Assembly: GCA_001414345.1 (NCBI GenBank)
Contig: LLCB01000006.1
Location: forward strand, 124,001 to 188,000
DNA from: Hymenoscyphus infarciens
Lineage: Eukaryota > Ascomycota > Leotiomycetes > Helotiales > Helotiaceae
DNA length: 64,000 nucleotides
Reading direction: 5' to 3'
Shown: positions 32,051 through 44,999 of the stretch, piece after piece
Numbering within the stretch: position 1 is the first letter of the stretch
Layout of the letters: each line of letters begins with the position of its first letter
The notes under the pieces: generated by a model
The model's database searches: none
Seen by the model: only the letters and a program-made list of their open reading frames with translations
What the model was told of the DNA's origin: nothing
Made by a program: the position numbers and the translations under genes

Positions 32051-34323
32051 TTAATGGTGTAGGTGAGCATGAAGGGACATCAAGGCTGCCGTTGAAGGGC
32101 ACCCAATCCCCTGTCCAAGACTGCGACATTTCTGACTGACTGGCCCCCCTAATCGCTGAATGTCCTCAGGTTTCGGGAGTTGAATTGAGTAAGACTTTTT
32201 ATCTAGACCAGATTGGAGACCTAGGGACAGTTCGTTATGGACGCCGTATTTTGCCATTGAAGTTGCCAACGCTTGCTCAAATCTTGGCCGAGCCATTTTC
32301 CACTGATGGGCATCCTGGCAGGCCAGTCCAATGCGTATCAAGATACTGATCATCGTTTCATGGTAATCGCCCATTGTCTGCGTAGCATCGTTCTGTAATT
32401 TTCGAAAAAGAGGCTCCGCATCCGTATACCGCTTATCATCAAGCAGGAGTTTGATCATGTCTATAGCCCGATTGAAAAGAAGCTCGGTCCTTGGAACACT
32501 GGAATGGAAAACGTGCCAGAAAGCTGGGGGAATTCGAGCCATGGCTTCATCAGACTTTCTTTGATCACCAAGGGTCTTGTAAAAACCAGCGAGTGCCACT
32601 CTTGCTTCGAAAATCTGCACCCCAAGTTTTGTAGGACTTTTCTCACATTGCTCGAGTAACTTCGAAAGAATCAACTCCGCTTCTGTTTCTTCTGCATTCA
32701 TTCGGGTTATAGCAAGCCGCACTTGGTAGTCCATTCGAACTGGGTCGTCGTCACCATGGAGTGCCAGAGTTGTACCATTGATCCTGGGAAGCTGGAACTC
32801 ATCTCTTGCAAAATCCTCATCTTCCTCGCCGTCGACATGTATGGAAGATGAAAATAACTCGAACTCTTCTGCCGCTCTCGAAAGGATAGTGACTGCGTCA
32901 TCTGGTCGGGACCAGTCGTACAACATATCAACAACACAAATTAGATGTTCCCGCGTCTTCTTATGTTTAATGCCCCATCTCTCAATGTGCTTTTCTCCCA
33001 TCCAATCCAGGACTTTATCAGCGTCACCCATTCGATTGTTTCGAGCATAGAAACTAGCTAGCTCATATGCCGCGGCTTTTGTTGTTTCATGGGTTGGCAA
33101 AAGTAAGGCCTCGTAGCCTCCTAAAACTTGACGATATTCGTCTTCCGCTTCAACAACATTTCCCAGATTTGCGGAATTTTGAGCCTGTTCTAGCAAGGCA
33201 TCTAAATCAGACTTGTTTTTGCCATTCCACTGCAATCGGAGAGAGGGCTGTGTTGCTGAGGGCTGAGGATAGTACGGCGTCCATTTCACAGGGGCTTGTG
33301 AGATGGCGGTCCGTGAGGAAGCATGTAAAGATGCTCCAAGGTCATTTTCGGGCGTCGAGTATCTAACGCCAGGTGGTGTTCTCATATCTATTAGGAAAAA
33401 ATCAGATTTTGACATTGATTAGAAGGAGATAATGGACGTACCATGTAAGCCAACCTCGTTTCCATCTAATCTTGCCCTCTTGGCTCTTGCCTCTATGCGA
33501 TCCATAGGCCAGGGCTGGTCCCCAACAATAAATTCAGTTCCCAAACCATCACGCTTCCTGGTTTTGGCCTTGTTAACCATCCAACTCGCTGTCGATCCTG
33601 CAATATTTTTGGTGAAACCCCATTGCTTCAACTTGGTATTGTATTGTTTCTTTCTAAATAACAAGTTAGCTCCATGCTGTCATCTTGACGAAATCTTGCT
33701 CACGAAGCTCTGAATGATGAATCATCCTCCATGATTTTCATTGTCTCCTCCAAGGATTTATCTTCAGTAAGGAATAGCTTCTTGATCTGGTCCTTATGAG
33801 ACTCCCATTGGGATGAAGTGATTTTAGTTCCTCGTCCTCCGGGTGCCTGTGCTCCTTGGAAATTTTGCTCCTGCTCTGTTTCTGCTTGTTCTAGCTGCGG
33901 AAGAGGATATAGGGAAACAACAAAGCTGTTTAGAGCAAGCGGGCTTCGAGAAGGCCTTTGTGCAAGTGCCGAGGAAGGTCTGGCACTGGACATAGGAGGG
34001 ATCATGACAGGACTACGAAGGATGCCATTTGTGTTTAAAGCAGCAGACAGCGGACGAAAGAAGCCAAAAGGAGACGCATTTCCAAGGGGTGGCGACGAAG
34101 TCCAAGGGAGACCAAAGGGATACTGGCCGGGTGAGATTGCGTTTGCATTCCCAATGGATCGTGTTCGTGACCTCCGCATAGAGTTGAACATGTCCGGCGT
34201 GACACGTCCCTCTCCAAAGCTAGGGTCAGTGTTTAGGAGAAACACCAACATCGATTGTTGGTTTAGGGAGAGGAGATATTGGTTGGATGGGGAGGCAATC
34301 GTGTAGTTTGGTGGGATGTCCAT
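32051..34323 (-). CDS. Clr5-domain protein with TPR-like C-terminal region
   Basis: Three exons on the minus strand: 34323-33704, 33653-33442 and 33387-32051. Introns are 50 nt (GTGAGC..TTTAG) and 54 nt (GTACGT..AATAG), giving 722 aa. A Clr5 domain spans about residues 172-225 and is split by the first intron: WESHKDQIKKLFL and MKIMEDDSSF in exon 1, KKQYNTKLKQWGFTKN in exon 2. The C-terminal 400 residues are helical repeats of TPR character (for example AEDEYRQVLGGYEALL, AEPLFRKLQNDATQTM, RPRFEQALATSMAKYG). The Clr5 domain is named after the fission yeast silencing factor Clr5 and is predicted to bind DNA or chromatin. In filamentous fungi such proteins form large variable families. The N-terminal 150 residues are Ser/Pro-rich and disordered. 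The role here is unknown. Confidence 0.82.
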
Positions 34324-35404
34324 GGTGCTGCTTCCCGTATTATCCGAGGTTCTAGAAAAGGGGGTTATATTAATGTTCGTTTAACCCGTCCCTCAATGAT
34401 GGCCTAGGTAAGGAGAAGGTAGAGTGCCTTTCTACGGAGAGAAAGCCAGAAAGCTACCTGGACGGCATCATCTCTAATCTGCCTCGCATGCTGCAGCAAA
34501 AGCAGCGGGACGGACAAAGCAACCCGTGTGCGCCCCGAGCAGGCAGTGCTGGCAGTGCTGGCAGCTCTGGAACGAATCATCGACGCTGTCATCCCAGCAG
34601 GAGAGAATGGCAGTGACGAGGCTGACTCTCGACAAAAGTTCCAAAATTTGCACAAAAGTTCCTCTGGAACGTCAGGTGACTCTTCCCGTCACGTGACACA
34701 TTGACGAGTTGAACTCAGCCCCTTGACCAAGCATCCCCAACACCCCCAACATGCTTTCCCGTCTTAACAGCTAACCTGGAAAGACTCTACGTTTTTTGAG
34801 GAACTATCTCTAGAGACTCGTCAAGATTGTTTGTCTGATCTCATCTACAACGCAGCAATCCAGCAAGACCAGCATCCAGACCGAGTATCACCTCTTCTTG
34901 TATGTTGGTATCCCAACGTCTGCTACAATCAGCACCACACACAATGACAGATGGTGTTGAGGCTCAAATAAGAATCTCGGCACTCCCCGGATTTGCGAGA
35001 TCCACATTTGTACGAGGGCCCTGCAGACTTCAAAAGTTCCAATCTGTTCCATCACAAAATCCATGTAGGTCTCCCACGTACCGCCACCTAAAATAACCAA
35101 AGCCCCAGAAATTCCAAAAAGTTCCCGCCTCCTTTTTCCCGTCATTTCCAAAATTCCCCAAAAGTTCCCCAGGTATCCAGAAGCAATGATTGGCCACTTG
35201 AAGGATGTCACTATGTATATCATAAGTACCTCCTCACGGGTGGTACCTAGAGCACATCCACAGTTACTTCTTCAATTTATCTCGATTGAGCTTCCACTTC
35301 AAACAATCTTACGACCAACTTCCAAATCTCTTCTTCCAAATCTCCCCCTCCAAGTCTCTTTGATCAACACTCAACACTTCAGGACTCGGCGGAACTCTGA
35401 AAGA
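34324..35404. promoter_or_regulatory. divergent promoter region with CACGTG palindrome
   Basis: Lies between the Clr5/TPR gene (minus) and the 102-aa gene (plus). At 34688-34697 stands GTCACGTGAC, a perfect palindrome containing the bHLH (E-box, Cbf1/Pho4-type) core CACGTG. A second TCACGTGA is at 36203-36210 upstream of CHL1. From about 35230 to 35404 the plus strand is pyrimidine- and A-rich with few G, typical of a fungal 5' UTR. Overlapping frames here look like chance. Confidence 0.4.
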
Positions 35405-35794
35405 ATGTCAGGAAAGAAAAGGACATCATCGGGAAAGAATGCTTCGGCATCGAATGTGCGTCACAAACTTTCAATTCTCAAAACATATGCCAACCCATCT
35501 TCCTGTTTCATGGTTCTAACGTGGAAACACTTCTAGGCCCACACCAGACATACTTCCCAGCCTTCATACTACGAAGTGAATCGCGAGTGGCCTCGAGATC
35601 ATCAGCAGAATCAAGGAAGCTCCAACGCAACAACCCAAAGTCCACTCGAACGCTGGCAGTCTGAGTCTGTCGGAGAACAACCATACCACAACATTCAAGG
35701 GTTCTGGATGAAGGATGAACCTGCTGCTGGAAATTCTGGAGAGTGTCAGAATTCAAGTGTCGAATATGTGCAGCCAAATAACCAAAAGCGCTGA
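35405..35794 (+). CDS. small hypothetical protein (102 aa)
   Basis: Two exons, 35405-35455 and 35537-35794. The 81-nt intron starts GTGCGT and ends CTTCTAG, and splicing keeps the frame. The product starts MSGKKRTSSGKNASASN and is rich in Ser, Gln, Asn and Glu. It has no signal peptide, membrane segment or domain I recognise; the segment PYHNIQGFWMKDEPA looks like a possible conserved core. A 5' UTR-like stretch precedes the ATG (context AGAATGTC). Support comes from the clean intron and the open second exon; no homologue is known to me. Confidence 0.5.
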
Positions 35795-36530
35795 GCTCGA
35801 CACATGTGCATTTGTATTGAGATGAACACACCGGGGTGTTCCGAAAGGTTCTGTTGCTTGGAGAAGTTTTGTTGACTGCTTTTCATAATTCATTTCTTGT
35901 GGGGTTTAAGGGGGTGTGCTTTTTTGAGGATCTGAATTTCGGGTGGAGATTTTGTTACGTGTTTCTGTGCTCTGGGGTAGACAAGGAGAAAAGTGTCTTT
36001 GGAACTTTTGATGCAACATGTTTTCATCAATAAAAATTGTTCTCCTAAGATGAAAGTGAGCCTTGATCTTAATAAGTGCATTCGAGTAGGTAGATTCTGA
36101 TATGAAACTATCGACGAAAACTCAACAAAGATTTCAATTAAGTTTGCAGGCTGCCTACAAGTTCGACCCCCTGCTAAACTGACCAGGCGGATCACATGAA
36201 TATCACGTGAATAGTTGAAAATCCCAGTCTTGAGAAGAATCGTTGAAGCCACACCGATAAATACTCATATATATAAAAGTATTTAACTTTCAGTTCCCAA
36301 GCAAAAATTTGGTTAGTTGATAATGCTCTGCGCAATTGGTCAATGCCGGTCCCACTACTCGTAACCAGCCTCGCCAGCCACTGTGGCTTTACCATTAAGT
36401 TTCCATTTCTTCCCCTTTTAGGTACGAAACCCGGCTCCTTCCCACCTCCACCCTTCACGACGCGTTTTACGGCAACCCAAATTCGTTACCAAAATATCAC
36501 CGGGGCAAAGGTCCTGCTTATTCTTATCTG
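35795..36530. promoter_or_regulatory. 3' region of small gene and CHL1 promoter
   Basis: No supportable gene. It contains TCACGTGA at 36203-36210 and a TATA-rich stretch around 36255-36285. The frames present are short and overlap on opposite strands. Confidence 0.4.
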
Positions 36531-39462
36531 ATGGCACAACCAGAGACGGTGGCTGACGAAAGGCGCGATCAACCCCGCGACTTCCATCATCCATACACGC
36601 CGTATGATATACAAGAGGCTTTTATGAGTACGGTCTACCAAGTGCTCGAGGAAGGCAAAGTTGGTATTCTGGAAAGTCCTACCGGTACTGTATGTGACGT
36701 TTCTTTTTGAAATCTTCATGTTGGAATTCAGTTCATCGACCTAGACTTTCATATTGGGGTTCATTCGATGAGCTCATGTTGAGGTTGCAGTTTTGTTCGT
36801 TTTTTTGATGCTCACAATTATCGTAGGGAAAATCGTTGAGTTTGATATGTGGTTCCTTAACCTGGTTGCGCGACTATAAGAGACAGACTTTCGAGGGTGG
36901 TCTAGACTGGGGTCATAGTAGTAAGGATCCCAGTTCTCATTTTGCATGAAAATGTCCTGATAATTCTAGATTCCAATGAACCAGACTGGATTGTTGCGCA
37001 AACCAAGGCCAGAAAACGCCGGGAAATGTTACGATCCCGGGAAGAACTGGAAGAACGACTAGCAAAAATCAGAGCAAAGGAAAAGGCACAAAAAGTGAAG
37101 TACATCAAAGGAGATCAGAGCTTCAAGAAACGAAAAACAAATGTCGAAGACGAGAAAGATGATGACGAGGAGCAGTTTGTTTTGGAGGATTATGATAGCG
37201 ATACCGAGCTGAAAAGTTCGAGAAAGGGTGGTGATGGAACGTATTCTGCTGCTACCTTGGAGCTTATGTCGAAACTTGGAATGGGACCTAATGCATTAAA
37301 GGTGGAGGAAGAAGAGGCCGAGGATGAGACCAAGGCATGTGTTCCTGAAAACTGGAGTGACTTGACTAATTTTTGAAGATCTTCTACTGCTCTCGAACCC
37401 ATTCTCAATTGTCACAATTCATCAACGAGCTCCGTCGCATTAAGTTGCCAGCAGCCATCGCAAGCATTGAAGCCGATCAAGGGGTTCAGATTGAAGACTT
37501 AAAACACCTAACTCTCGGATCGCGAAAGAATCTCTGCATCAACCCCAAAGTCAGCAAACTCAACTCGGTAACCGCGATCAACGACCGATGTGCCGAATTG
37601 CAGAAATCTGGAACTGCTCAGGAGCACAAATGTGGATTTCTTCCAAACAAAGAAAATCGACCTCTCGTGAATGATTTCCGGGATCACGCACTTGCGAGTC
37701 TTCGGGACATTGAAGATATGGCTACCCTCGGCAAGTCAATCAATATTTGTCCTTACTATGCCTCACGAGCAGCAATTCGACCAGCTGAAATTGTCACATT
37801 GCCATATCCACTTCTGCTTCAAAAGAGTGCCAGAGAAGCTTTGGGAATCAGTCTGAAAGGGCATGTCATCATAATTGATGAGGCTCATAACTTGATGGAT
37901 GCCATAGCGGGCATTCATGGTATTGAGGTCAGTCTTAGACAATTGAAGACTGCAAGAGCACAACTTGGAATATATTTGCAAAAGTTTCGAAATCGACTGA
38001 AGGGAAAGAATCGAATTTATGCCACACAAGTTGTTCGGGTTATTGGTTCCTTGACGGGATATTTGGAGAGTAGGATTCCACTTCAAGTGATTACCATATT
38101 CCACTACAAATGACTACCACTAACAAAGATACTTAGCAAGTAGATGGGATCGTTTCAGATAAAGAGCTACTTGCTGGAAAGGCTGTTGACCAAATCAACC
38201 TGTTCAAGCTACTTCGGTACCTCCAAGAGAGCAAAATTGCTCGCAAAGTCGAAGGATATCTCGTCCACAAGGAAACCTCCGAAGCCCAAGCCCAAGCCCA
38301 AGCCCCCAAAGTCAAAGGACAGAAACCCCCACAACCAAAAGCCGAAACATCATCAACTCCAGTTCTCCACCACGTCGCCTCATTACTATCCGCGCTCACT
38401 CACCCATCAAAAGAAGGCCGTCTCTTCTTCAACAAATCCTCAACCCCCTCAGAACCAGACTTAATAACCCTCAAATACCTCCTCCTAGACCCCTCAACCC
38501 ACTTCAAAGAGATCGTCTCCGAAGCAAAAGCAGTAATTCTAGCCGGTGGAACCATGTCCCCCTTCTCCGACTACACCTCCCATCTCTTTCCCTATCTCCC
38601 TTCGCCATCCATCACCACTCTCTCCTGCGGGCACGTAATACCGAAATCGAACCTCGTAGCTTGGAATCTCTCGCGCGGTCCTTCAGGCCAGGAATTCGAG
38701 TTCACGTTCAAAAATCAAAATAACACTAAGATGATCAATGAACTGGGTCTTTCGATCCTGAATATTTGCACGATAGTACCGGATGGTGTGGTGGTCTTTT
38801 TTCCGAGTTATAATTACCTATCCTCTATTGTTGCGCAATGGTCTCAACCTCCCAGTACCCTAAATACGCAAACTATTTTCCAAAGACTGAACGCCAAGAA
38901 AACAATCTTCACGGAAAAGAAAGAAGTCTCTGTCGACACCGTTCTCACAGAATATGCCCAATCAATAGATCAGAAGAGAGGTGGTCTCCTCCTCTCAGTC
39001 ATCGGTGGAAAAATGTCTGAAGGGATAAATTTCTCCGATCAATTGGGAAGATGTGTTATCATCATTGGCCTCCCATATCCTAATTTACATACCGCGGAGT
39101 GGAAGGCTAAATTGGAATATACCAAAAACTCAACCATCTCCCGACTCACTATTTCCGACCCTAATCTATCTCAAGCTGAGAAAGAGAGAAAGGGGAAAGC
39201 TGAAGGTATGGAGTTCTATGAGAATTCTTGTATGAGAGCTGTCAATCAGAGTGTGGGGCGGGCCATTAGACATAAGGGAGATTTTGCGGCTATCGTTATG
39301 ATTGATAAACGGTACGAGGGACAGGGGGTGCAGGGGAAGTTGCCGGGGTGGATTAGGGAGGGGTTGGTTGAGGGGGCGGGAGGAAAGATGTTTGGGGCTT
39401 TGATGGGGGGACTGGCGGGATTTTTCAGAGGGAAGAAGGTGGGCGGTGGAGTATGTGGATGA
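36531..39462 (+). CDS. CHL1: ATP-dependent DNA helicase CHL1 (DDX11/XPD-type, iron-sulfur)
   Basis: Five exons: 36531-36689, 36827-36920, 36970-37334, 37379-38086 and 38137-39462, giving 883 aa. Introns 1 and 2 are GT-AG; intron 3 (37335-37378) appears to be GC-AG. Domain signs: an N-terminal [12 protein letters not shown]-motif region, Walker A SPTGTGKS (49-56), motif Ia CSRTHSQL, the four Cys of the XPD-family 4Fe-4S cluster (259, 277, 291, 330), DEAH (373-376) and motif [14 protein letters not shown]. Chl1 is a 5'-3' superfamily 2 helicase acting in sister-chromatid cohesion and replication-fork maintenance in the nucleus. Intron 4 is uncertain: CAA|GTGATT..CTTAG|CAA (used here, 50 nt, with a CACTAAC branch site) or GAGA|GTAGGA..GCAAG|TAG, both in frame. 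A run of Gln-Ala-Gln-Ala repeats lies in exon 5. Confidence 0.9.
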
Positions 39463-41100
39463 GGGCCCTGGTGGCTGTGAAAGGCCGTTATGAGTGGGGG
39501 CAGTATTCAATTGAAGGACTATGGTTTTTCTGGTGTGGAATGCAAAACCACCTCACCCTCTTCCAATTTCTACCAGAAGGGTCCTTCCAATTTCAAATGA
39601 TGTTTTGACTAAAGGTCATGAGGAAACGAACCTCATAATTCAAATTTGCTGGAACAGATAAGCTCTCAAGAAAACTTCACACGTTAAGTTTTCTTTCGCA
39701 AGACTTTTATCAAGGAGTAGTCAAGTAAACACTTAGGGAACACATCCTCGTCTTGCACAAGCCACCATGCCCACTTTTTCCTAAGCCCCAGGATGTTGCG
39801 CTATGATAGATAAATCATGGTCATCTGGTTTGAATGGAGTCCATGCAGCGATAGTCACCAGCCGCTGGTCGTTGCATTCTGTCTGCACGGTAGCTATGGA
39901 AGAACTACCTCTTCTACTCTCCTTCCCACTCGCAACACCTTATATTGCTGATAATAACTCTCCTTCAGGGGGAAAGATACAAGGCCACAAACAGTTATCG
40001 AGAGCGAGTGGATTAATTTACTGTCGAAAATCTTTTCACTGTCGATTCCTTTCTATTGATCACTTGAACTCACCCTCTTTTCCTTCTCTTCAACTACTCT
40101 ACTTAACAGGTTTTAGCATTTCTTGGTATACGATCCTACTTTTCCTACGAAAACAAATACTTCTAATTGGACGCCTGGAGAAAAACACCACAGTCGTCCG
40201 AATCGACCTCTTTATGTTTGTGGTTTTCTGTTATTGGTCGCCTCTCGGCCTTTTATTTGTTTCATTTTTGGGTTTCAGTATTACAACGTCCCTGTGATCT
40301 TGTTTTCGGCTATCTTTAAGGGGGGGGTATATAGCTTTTCTTGAGTTTCTTAGGAGTTCTTGCAGGAAATACTCTTTCTTCCTCACGTTCCCAACCCTCT
40401 TTTTATGAACAAAACTTTTGAATTTGATGAGTCTGCGAATGGTATATATTCCTCTCACTTTATGGTATCACAGAAGATCTTTCTATTTCACTATTCTTCT
40501 TCGAATAAGAACGATCGCTGAGGTAGATGAACATACGTTCAAGCACCAGCTCACCCTTCGGAGCCTTCGGCGATATTTCGACCACTGCGACAACAAAACT
40601 TCTCTCCCCTCGAGTTATACAGACAGAAATCAACTCTTCGAAATCGAAACACACTGAGACTATTGTGAGGTATGGCAAGGTTGTCATCGAATCGAACTTT
40701 TGTTGGGAGATACCTTTCATATGTAATACTGAGAAGAAACTATCACCATGAAGAGCAAATTTGAGGTATTGGTATGGTTTACTCGAATCCTTCCTGCTGA
40801 GCTGTTGAGTGATTCATTTTCCTCTTCTTGTAGCGAGGGTTTTCACTCGGTGTTCTATTATGACTTACTTTGAGATATGTAACAATCTTCTCGTCAAACA
40901 TTTCTCCTTGGAAGACCCGTAGGCGGAGGCGGAGGCAGAGACGGACACTAAAACTTGTTCTCGATTTTCCCAACCTCGTAGCTCTTCTATACTATAAGTG
41001 CTTCAGCTTTATCAATAGGTTCTGGTAGATTACTTATGAATATTTACATATAAGAGAAAAGCGATACTTATTCCCTAGAATTACGCACCTCTTCCAGTGT
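39463..41100. other. long intergenic region, no supportable gene
   Basis: Normal to moderately AT-rich DNA. Open frames at 39803-40297, 40123-40344, 40418-40657 and 40527-40751 overlap each other, have no recognisable domain and change frame without splice signals. I see no gene. Confidence 0.5.
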
Positions 41101-41900
41101 AGTATTATCTCAAACTACTTAAGTACTCTCAGATATCTCCGAGATTATTTCCAAATCTCCTCGAATTGCTCCGAGTAGTAGAAAAAAGGTAATAAGTAGT
41201 TATCAAGGATAATAGAAACAAATGAAGCAAAGTGATTTTATTTCCGAACTTCGATTAAGTTGTTTTTTCCGTGTTCTTCTTTTCTCCGAGCTGTATTTTC
41301 CTCCGAGTTAATATAGTCCCTAAGTTGAGATATTTCCGAGCTAATTTATCTCCGAATATATTTCCGAGTTAAGATAATTCCAAGTTAGGATATATTTCCG
41401 AGCTTTATTCCGACACGCTTCATATGTCCGAATTTATTTCCGACGTGCTCCGAGATTTTTGTCGGAGTAGTCTAAGACTATGAAGAGAGTTTCTACTAGA
41501 AAATAATAGTAGTAAATAAAATTATTTAATCCCGAACTAATTCCGAACTATTTCTAAGCAGAGCATCTCTAAAAAATAAATCCGAGAAATAGATGAATCC
41601 GCCGAGCTGAGAGATGAATCTAAGAAGCAAATCCGAAGCTCGGAGATATTTATTTCCGAGTAACTTTCACCGAGCAGCATTTTACTCTTGGAACTATTTC
41701 TCCTGGTAATATTTCCGAGATATTTCCGAGTATTCCGTGGACTCGTATTATAAAAATTATTCAATTCCAAACTAATTCTAAACTCTACTTCGGTTTCCAA
41801 GTAGTGTTCCGAAGCCTGTTTCTATCTCCGAGATTATAAACGATACTCCTGAGGTGGCATTCAAGTGTTCTAAGACTCGGAGTAGAGTATCTATACTCTA
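41100..41900. repeat. CCGAG-rich dispersed-motif region
   Basis: More than twenty occurrences of TCCGA, mostly as TCCGAG, lie in about 750 bp of otherwise AT-rich sequence, mainly on the plus strand, at irregular spacing of about 10-40 bp. A 15-bp unit reading roughly TATTTCCGAGTT recurs in variant form at 41330-41400 and 41705-41735. A minus-strand frame at 41537-41800 is a translation of this repeat and is not called as a gene. Origin unknown. Confidence 0.7.
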
Positions 41901-42040
41901 CTCTCAGATCTGTCTACTCTTAAAATGAGTTTTTGCTAATGATTTTCCCGTTGTTGAGGAGTTCACGAATACTAGATACTTCTCTCTCAGCAAGTGATCT
42001 ATTCCTAGCGTATTACTTTAGGTTATAAAGTGTTACTAGA

Positions 42041-42224
42041 TGTTGCGGGAAGGACACGTAACTACACTAGTAGCGGACCTGTAGGTGTAGATAGTTACGA
42101 GTGCTCTACACTCTCCTCTTCTCTCTTTAGACGTTTATTACTATACTATATAAGAGATTACTTTCACGTATTTCATCGAGCCTAACTATAAGCTTCTAAT
42201 CTATAATCTGTCTCTTATACTACA
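42041..42224 (+). repeat. 5' LTR of element D
   Basis: 184 bp, starts TGTTGCGGG and ends CTACA, that is TG...CA. It matches the right LTR with transition-only differences and the solo LTR at 27295-27467. Confidence 0.9.
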
Positions 42225-42299
42225 TAGTAGTAATACTCTAAATTTAAACTATATATAATCTCTTTAAAATTATTAAGCCTCTACCTTCTACTAACTATA

Positions 42300-44560
42300 T
42301 TATAACCTATAACTCTTACCTCTCTCTCTCTTATCCGCTTCTTAATCTTATAATTTAAATACTTAATTAAAATCTAGCTATTAGTATATACGCTATCTAG
42401 TAATAAGTATAACTATCTCCTAGATCTTTAGTAGATTAGTAAGAAAGATAAAAGACATCTCTCTTATATCTATTCTACTCTATATATATATATTACTTAT
42501 AATTTATATAAGAAAGCCTTAGAAAAGAGAAGTACTAGTAAAACCTAAACTTAAAAAAATTCTTAACAAACATAGTAGCTACTATAATAAATAAGGTAGA
42601 TACTAAAAGAATAGCAAATACGTAAAAGAGCCTGTCTTAAGAGTTCTAGTAGAATTAGCCTTGTTTTCAACACTATTAGAATAATCTATTATACCTAAAA
42701 ACCCCTTTTCTAAGCTCTTTAAAGCTCTGCTAAGTACTCTAGCTCTATAAGCCTTATAGACTCTATCAGCTTCTTATATATACTATTTATAAGACATATC
42801 TATTACACTAGTTAACCCTCGTATTCTAAGAGCCTCTAGTCCTATCTCTATAAGCTCTAGTAGACTTAATAAGATTAAAGCGCTTATATATTAAAGACTA
42901 GTATTTAAAAGAGACGAGGAAGAAGTAAATCTTAATAATAATCTAGATATTATAATTACTAAATATTAAAAAGAGAGAGCTCTTAGTATCTTTAAAGACT
43001 TAACCGTTATTAGTAAAGATAACATTTTAAACTTTACTATAATTAGAGAAGAGCCTATAGCACTATTCTCTCCTAGCTCTATCTTAAGTTACCCTAGTCT
43101 AATCCTTAGCTCTAATACTTACTCTAAGGCCTCTAAACTAGTAGATATTACCGCTATGTTTAATCCTATATCTTAGATAGCTTTCGCTTTATATTAATTA
43201 AAACCTCTTCTATTAGATTAAGAGTTTATTAATTTAAACTTCTTTAATAAGATTAATAAGTTCTTAACTCTACTCTTAAGTAGTAGACCTATTATAATAG
43301 TAGAACCTAAGGTACTATATACTAGGTAGCTTTAGTAAAGAGATACTATAATTATTAATTTTATAATAAATAAGGTAGCTAAGAATATTACTAGGTATAC
43401 AAACCTTCAACTACTTATTATAGATAAGAACCTAGAAAACGTAGAGTTAGTATTTAACTTACTAAGAGATAATCTCTTAAATAACTTTAAGACTAGTATA
43501 GTATAACTATTTAAATTATTAAATAGCCTAGCTATAAAAGATAAATTTATAGTACTTCTTACTTATTTCTAACCTAGACTAGAATAGGTAAACCCTTGTT
43601 CTAGTAAATCTCTACCTAGAACCTTTTATTAATCTCTTTATTAATTCTTTTATAGATCCTCTTATAAATATAAGTAATAGAACTCTAATAACTAATAATA
43701 ATATTAACTATATCTTAAGATAAGAGATATTAAATATAATAGTAAGATACTAGTTATTTTATAGTTTAGCTAGGTTAAGAAATTTATATAGATCTATAGT
43801 AAGAAGATAATATTAAGCCTTATACTCTAAGTCTTAATAAATAACGCCTAGATCTAATATAATAGACTTATACTAAATACTAGAACCTAAATACTTTTAG
43901 ACTATAATAAGCTTAGAAGCTAGATAAGCGAATAGTTTTAAAAGAACGTTTTAATACTACTTATCTAAGCTAATAAGAAAGAATTTTAGTTTAAATTTAA
44001 GAACTAATACTCTTTTTAAATATATATAATAAAGAAGTAATTACTCTATATTAAAGCTAGGTCTACTAATAAAGACTACTTAGTACGTAGAATTTATACT
44101 AGACTCGACTCTATACTAGACTCTATAATTATATTAAAGCTATTTAGTAATATACTAGAATTTCTTAAAAAGAAGGTATATACTATAGAGTCTATAGTAT
44201 AAGTATCTTAGACTATCTAAAATAAGAAATTTAAGATACTTAGTAAAGAGAATAAATTACTAAAAAAAAAGTTTAAGAAGTCTAAATTATATAGTAAAGG
44301 TTAATTAAGTAAGAGTAACTAGAAGAATTAGATAGAATAGAAGCAAGATAATAGAAGAGTTAATAACAACTTTAAGAGATATAGTAATAATAACTTTAAG
44401 AGACGTAATAATAGATATAGTTAAAACTCTTAAGATAATTATTAAGATAGTAGAGATAGACAACTCTTTAATCTCTTTATTCTATAATAATTTAAGTAGC
44501 TTAGATTCAGCCTACTAGCCTAGTCTTAGTAATTTAGTAGATAGCCTTTTAATTCTCTGT
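42300..44560 (+). pseudogene. gag-like region of element D, RIP-degraded
   Basis: A frame with codon starts of remainder 1 (for example from 43309) reads as a helical, Leu/Asn/Lys-rich protein with TAA/TAG stops. It ends in an Arg/Asn-rich basic stretch near 44340-44470, as expected at the nucleocapsid end of Gag. I could not find an intact zinc knuckle. pol follows in a different frame, which suggests a frameshift junction. Boundaries are approximate. Confidence 0.5.
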
Positions 44561-44999
44561 ATACTTAAAACTACTAGATACCTCTACTAATATAGCTTAT
44601 ATAGTCTATATAACTAAGATTCGTATTAAGAGTAGCTGCTTAATTTATATAAGAATAGTAGTAATAGTAACAGCTACTTTAACTCTCTTTAGAGAACGGT
44701 TAAAAGTAGTTATAGTAGCTTATAAGCACCGCTGTAGTTCTAGTATACTTTAGAGAGGCTAAACTATTAGACCTAGTAGCTATAGACGAGTATATATACT
44801 AGATAATCGTCGACGCTTTAGACAGATTTAAGACTAATCTATATATTAGTTTAGATAATTTAGATTTAGAAAACGAATATAGTAGTTGCTCTAAGGTAGT
44901 GAGCCGTCTATAAGAATTCCTATTATAACTCTGTTATCTAATATCAATATAGCGATATAACGAGAAAATTATATATCTTTACTATTGTCTAATCTAGAC

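Noticed and set aside
40237..40253. Match to the conserved 5' start of U2 snRNA (TCGCCTCTCGGCCTTTT)
   Set aside because: Sixteen of seventeen bases agree with the known U2 start, but the following bases diverge at once and no branch-recognition or Sm region follows. Treated as coincidence.
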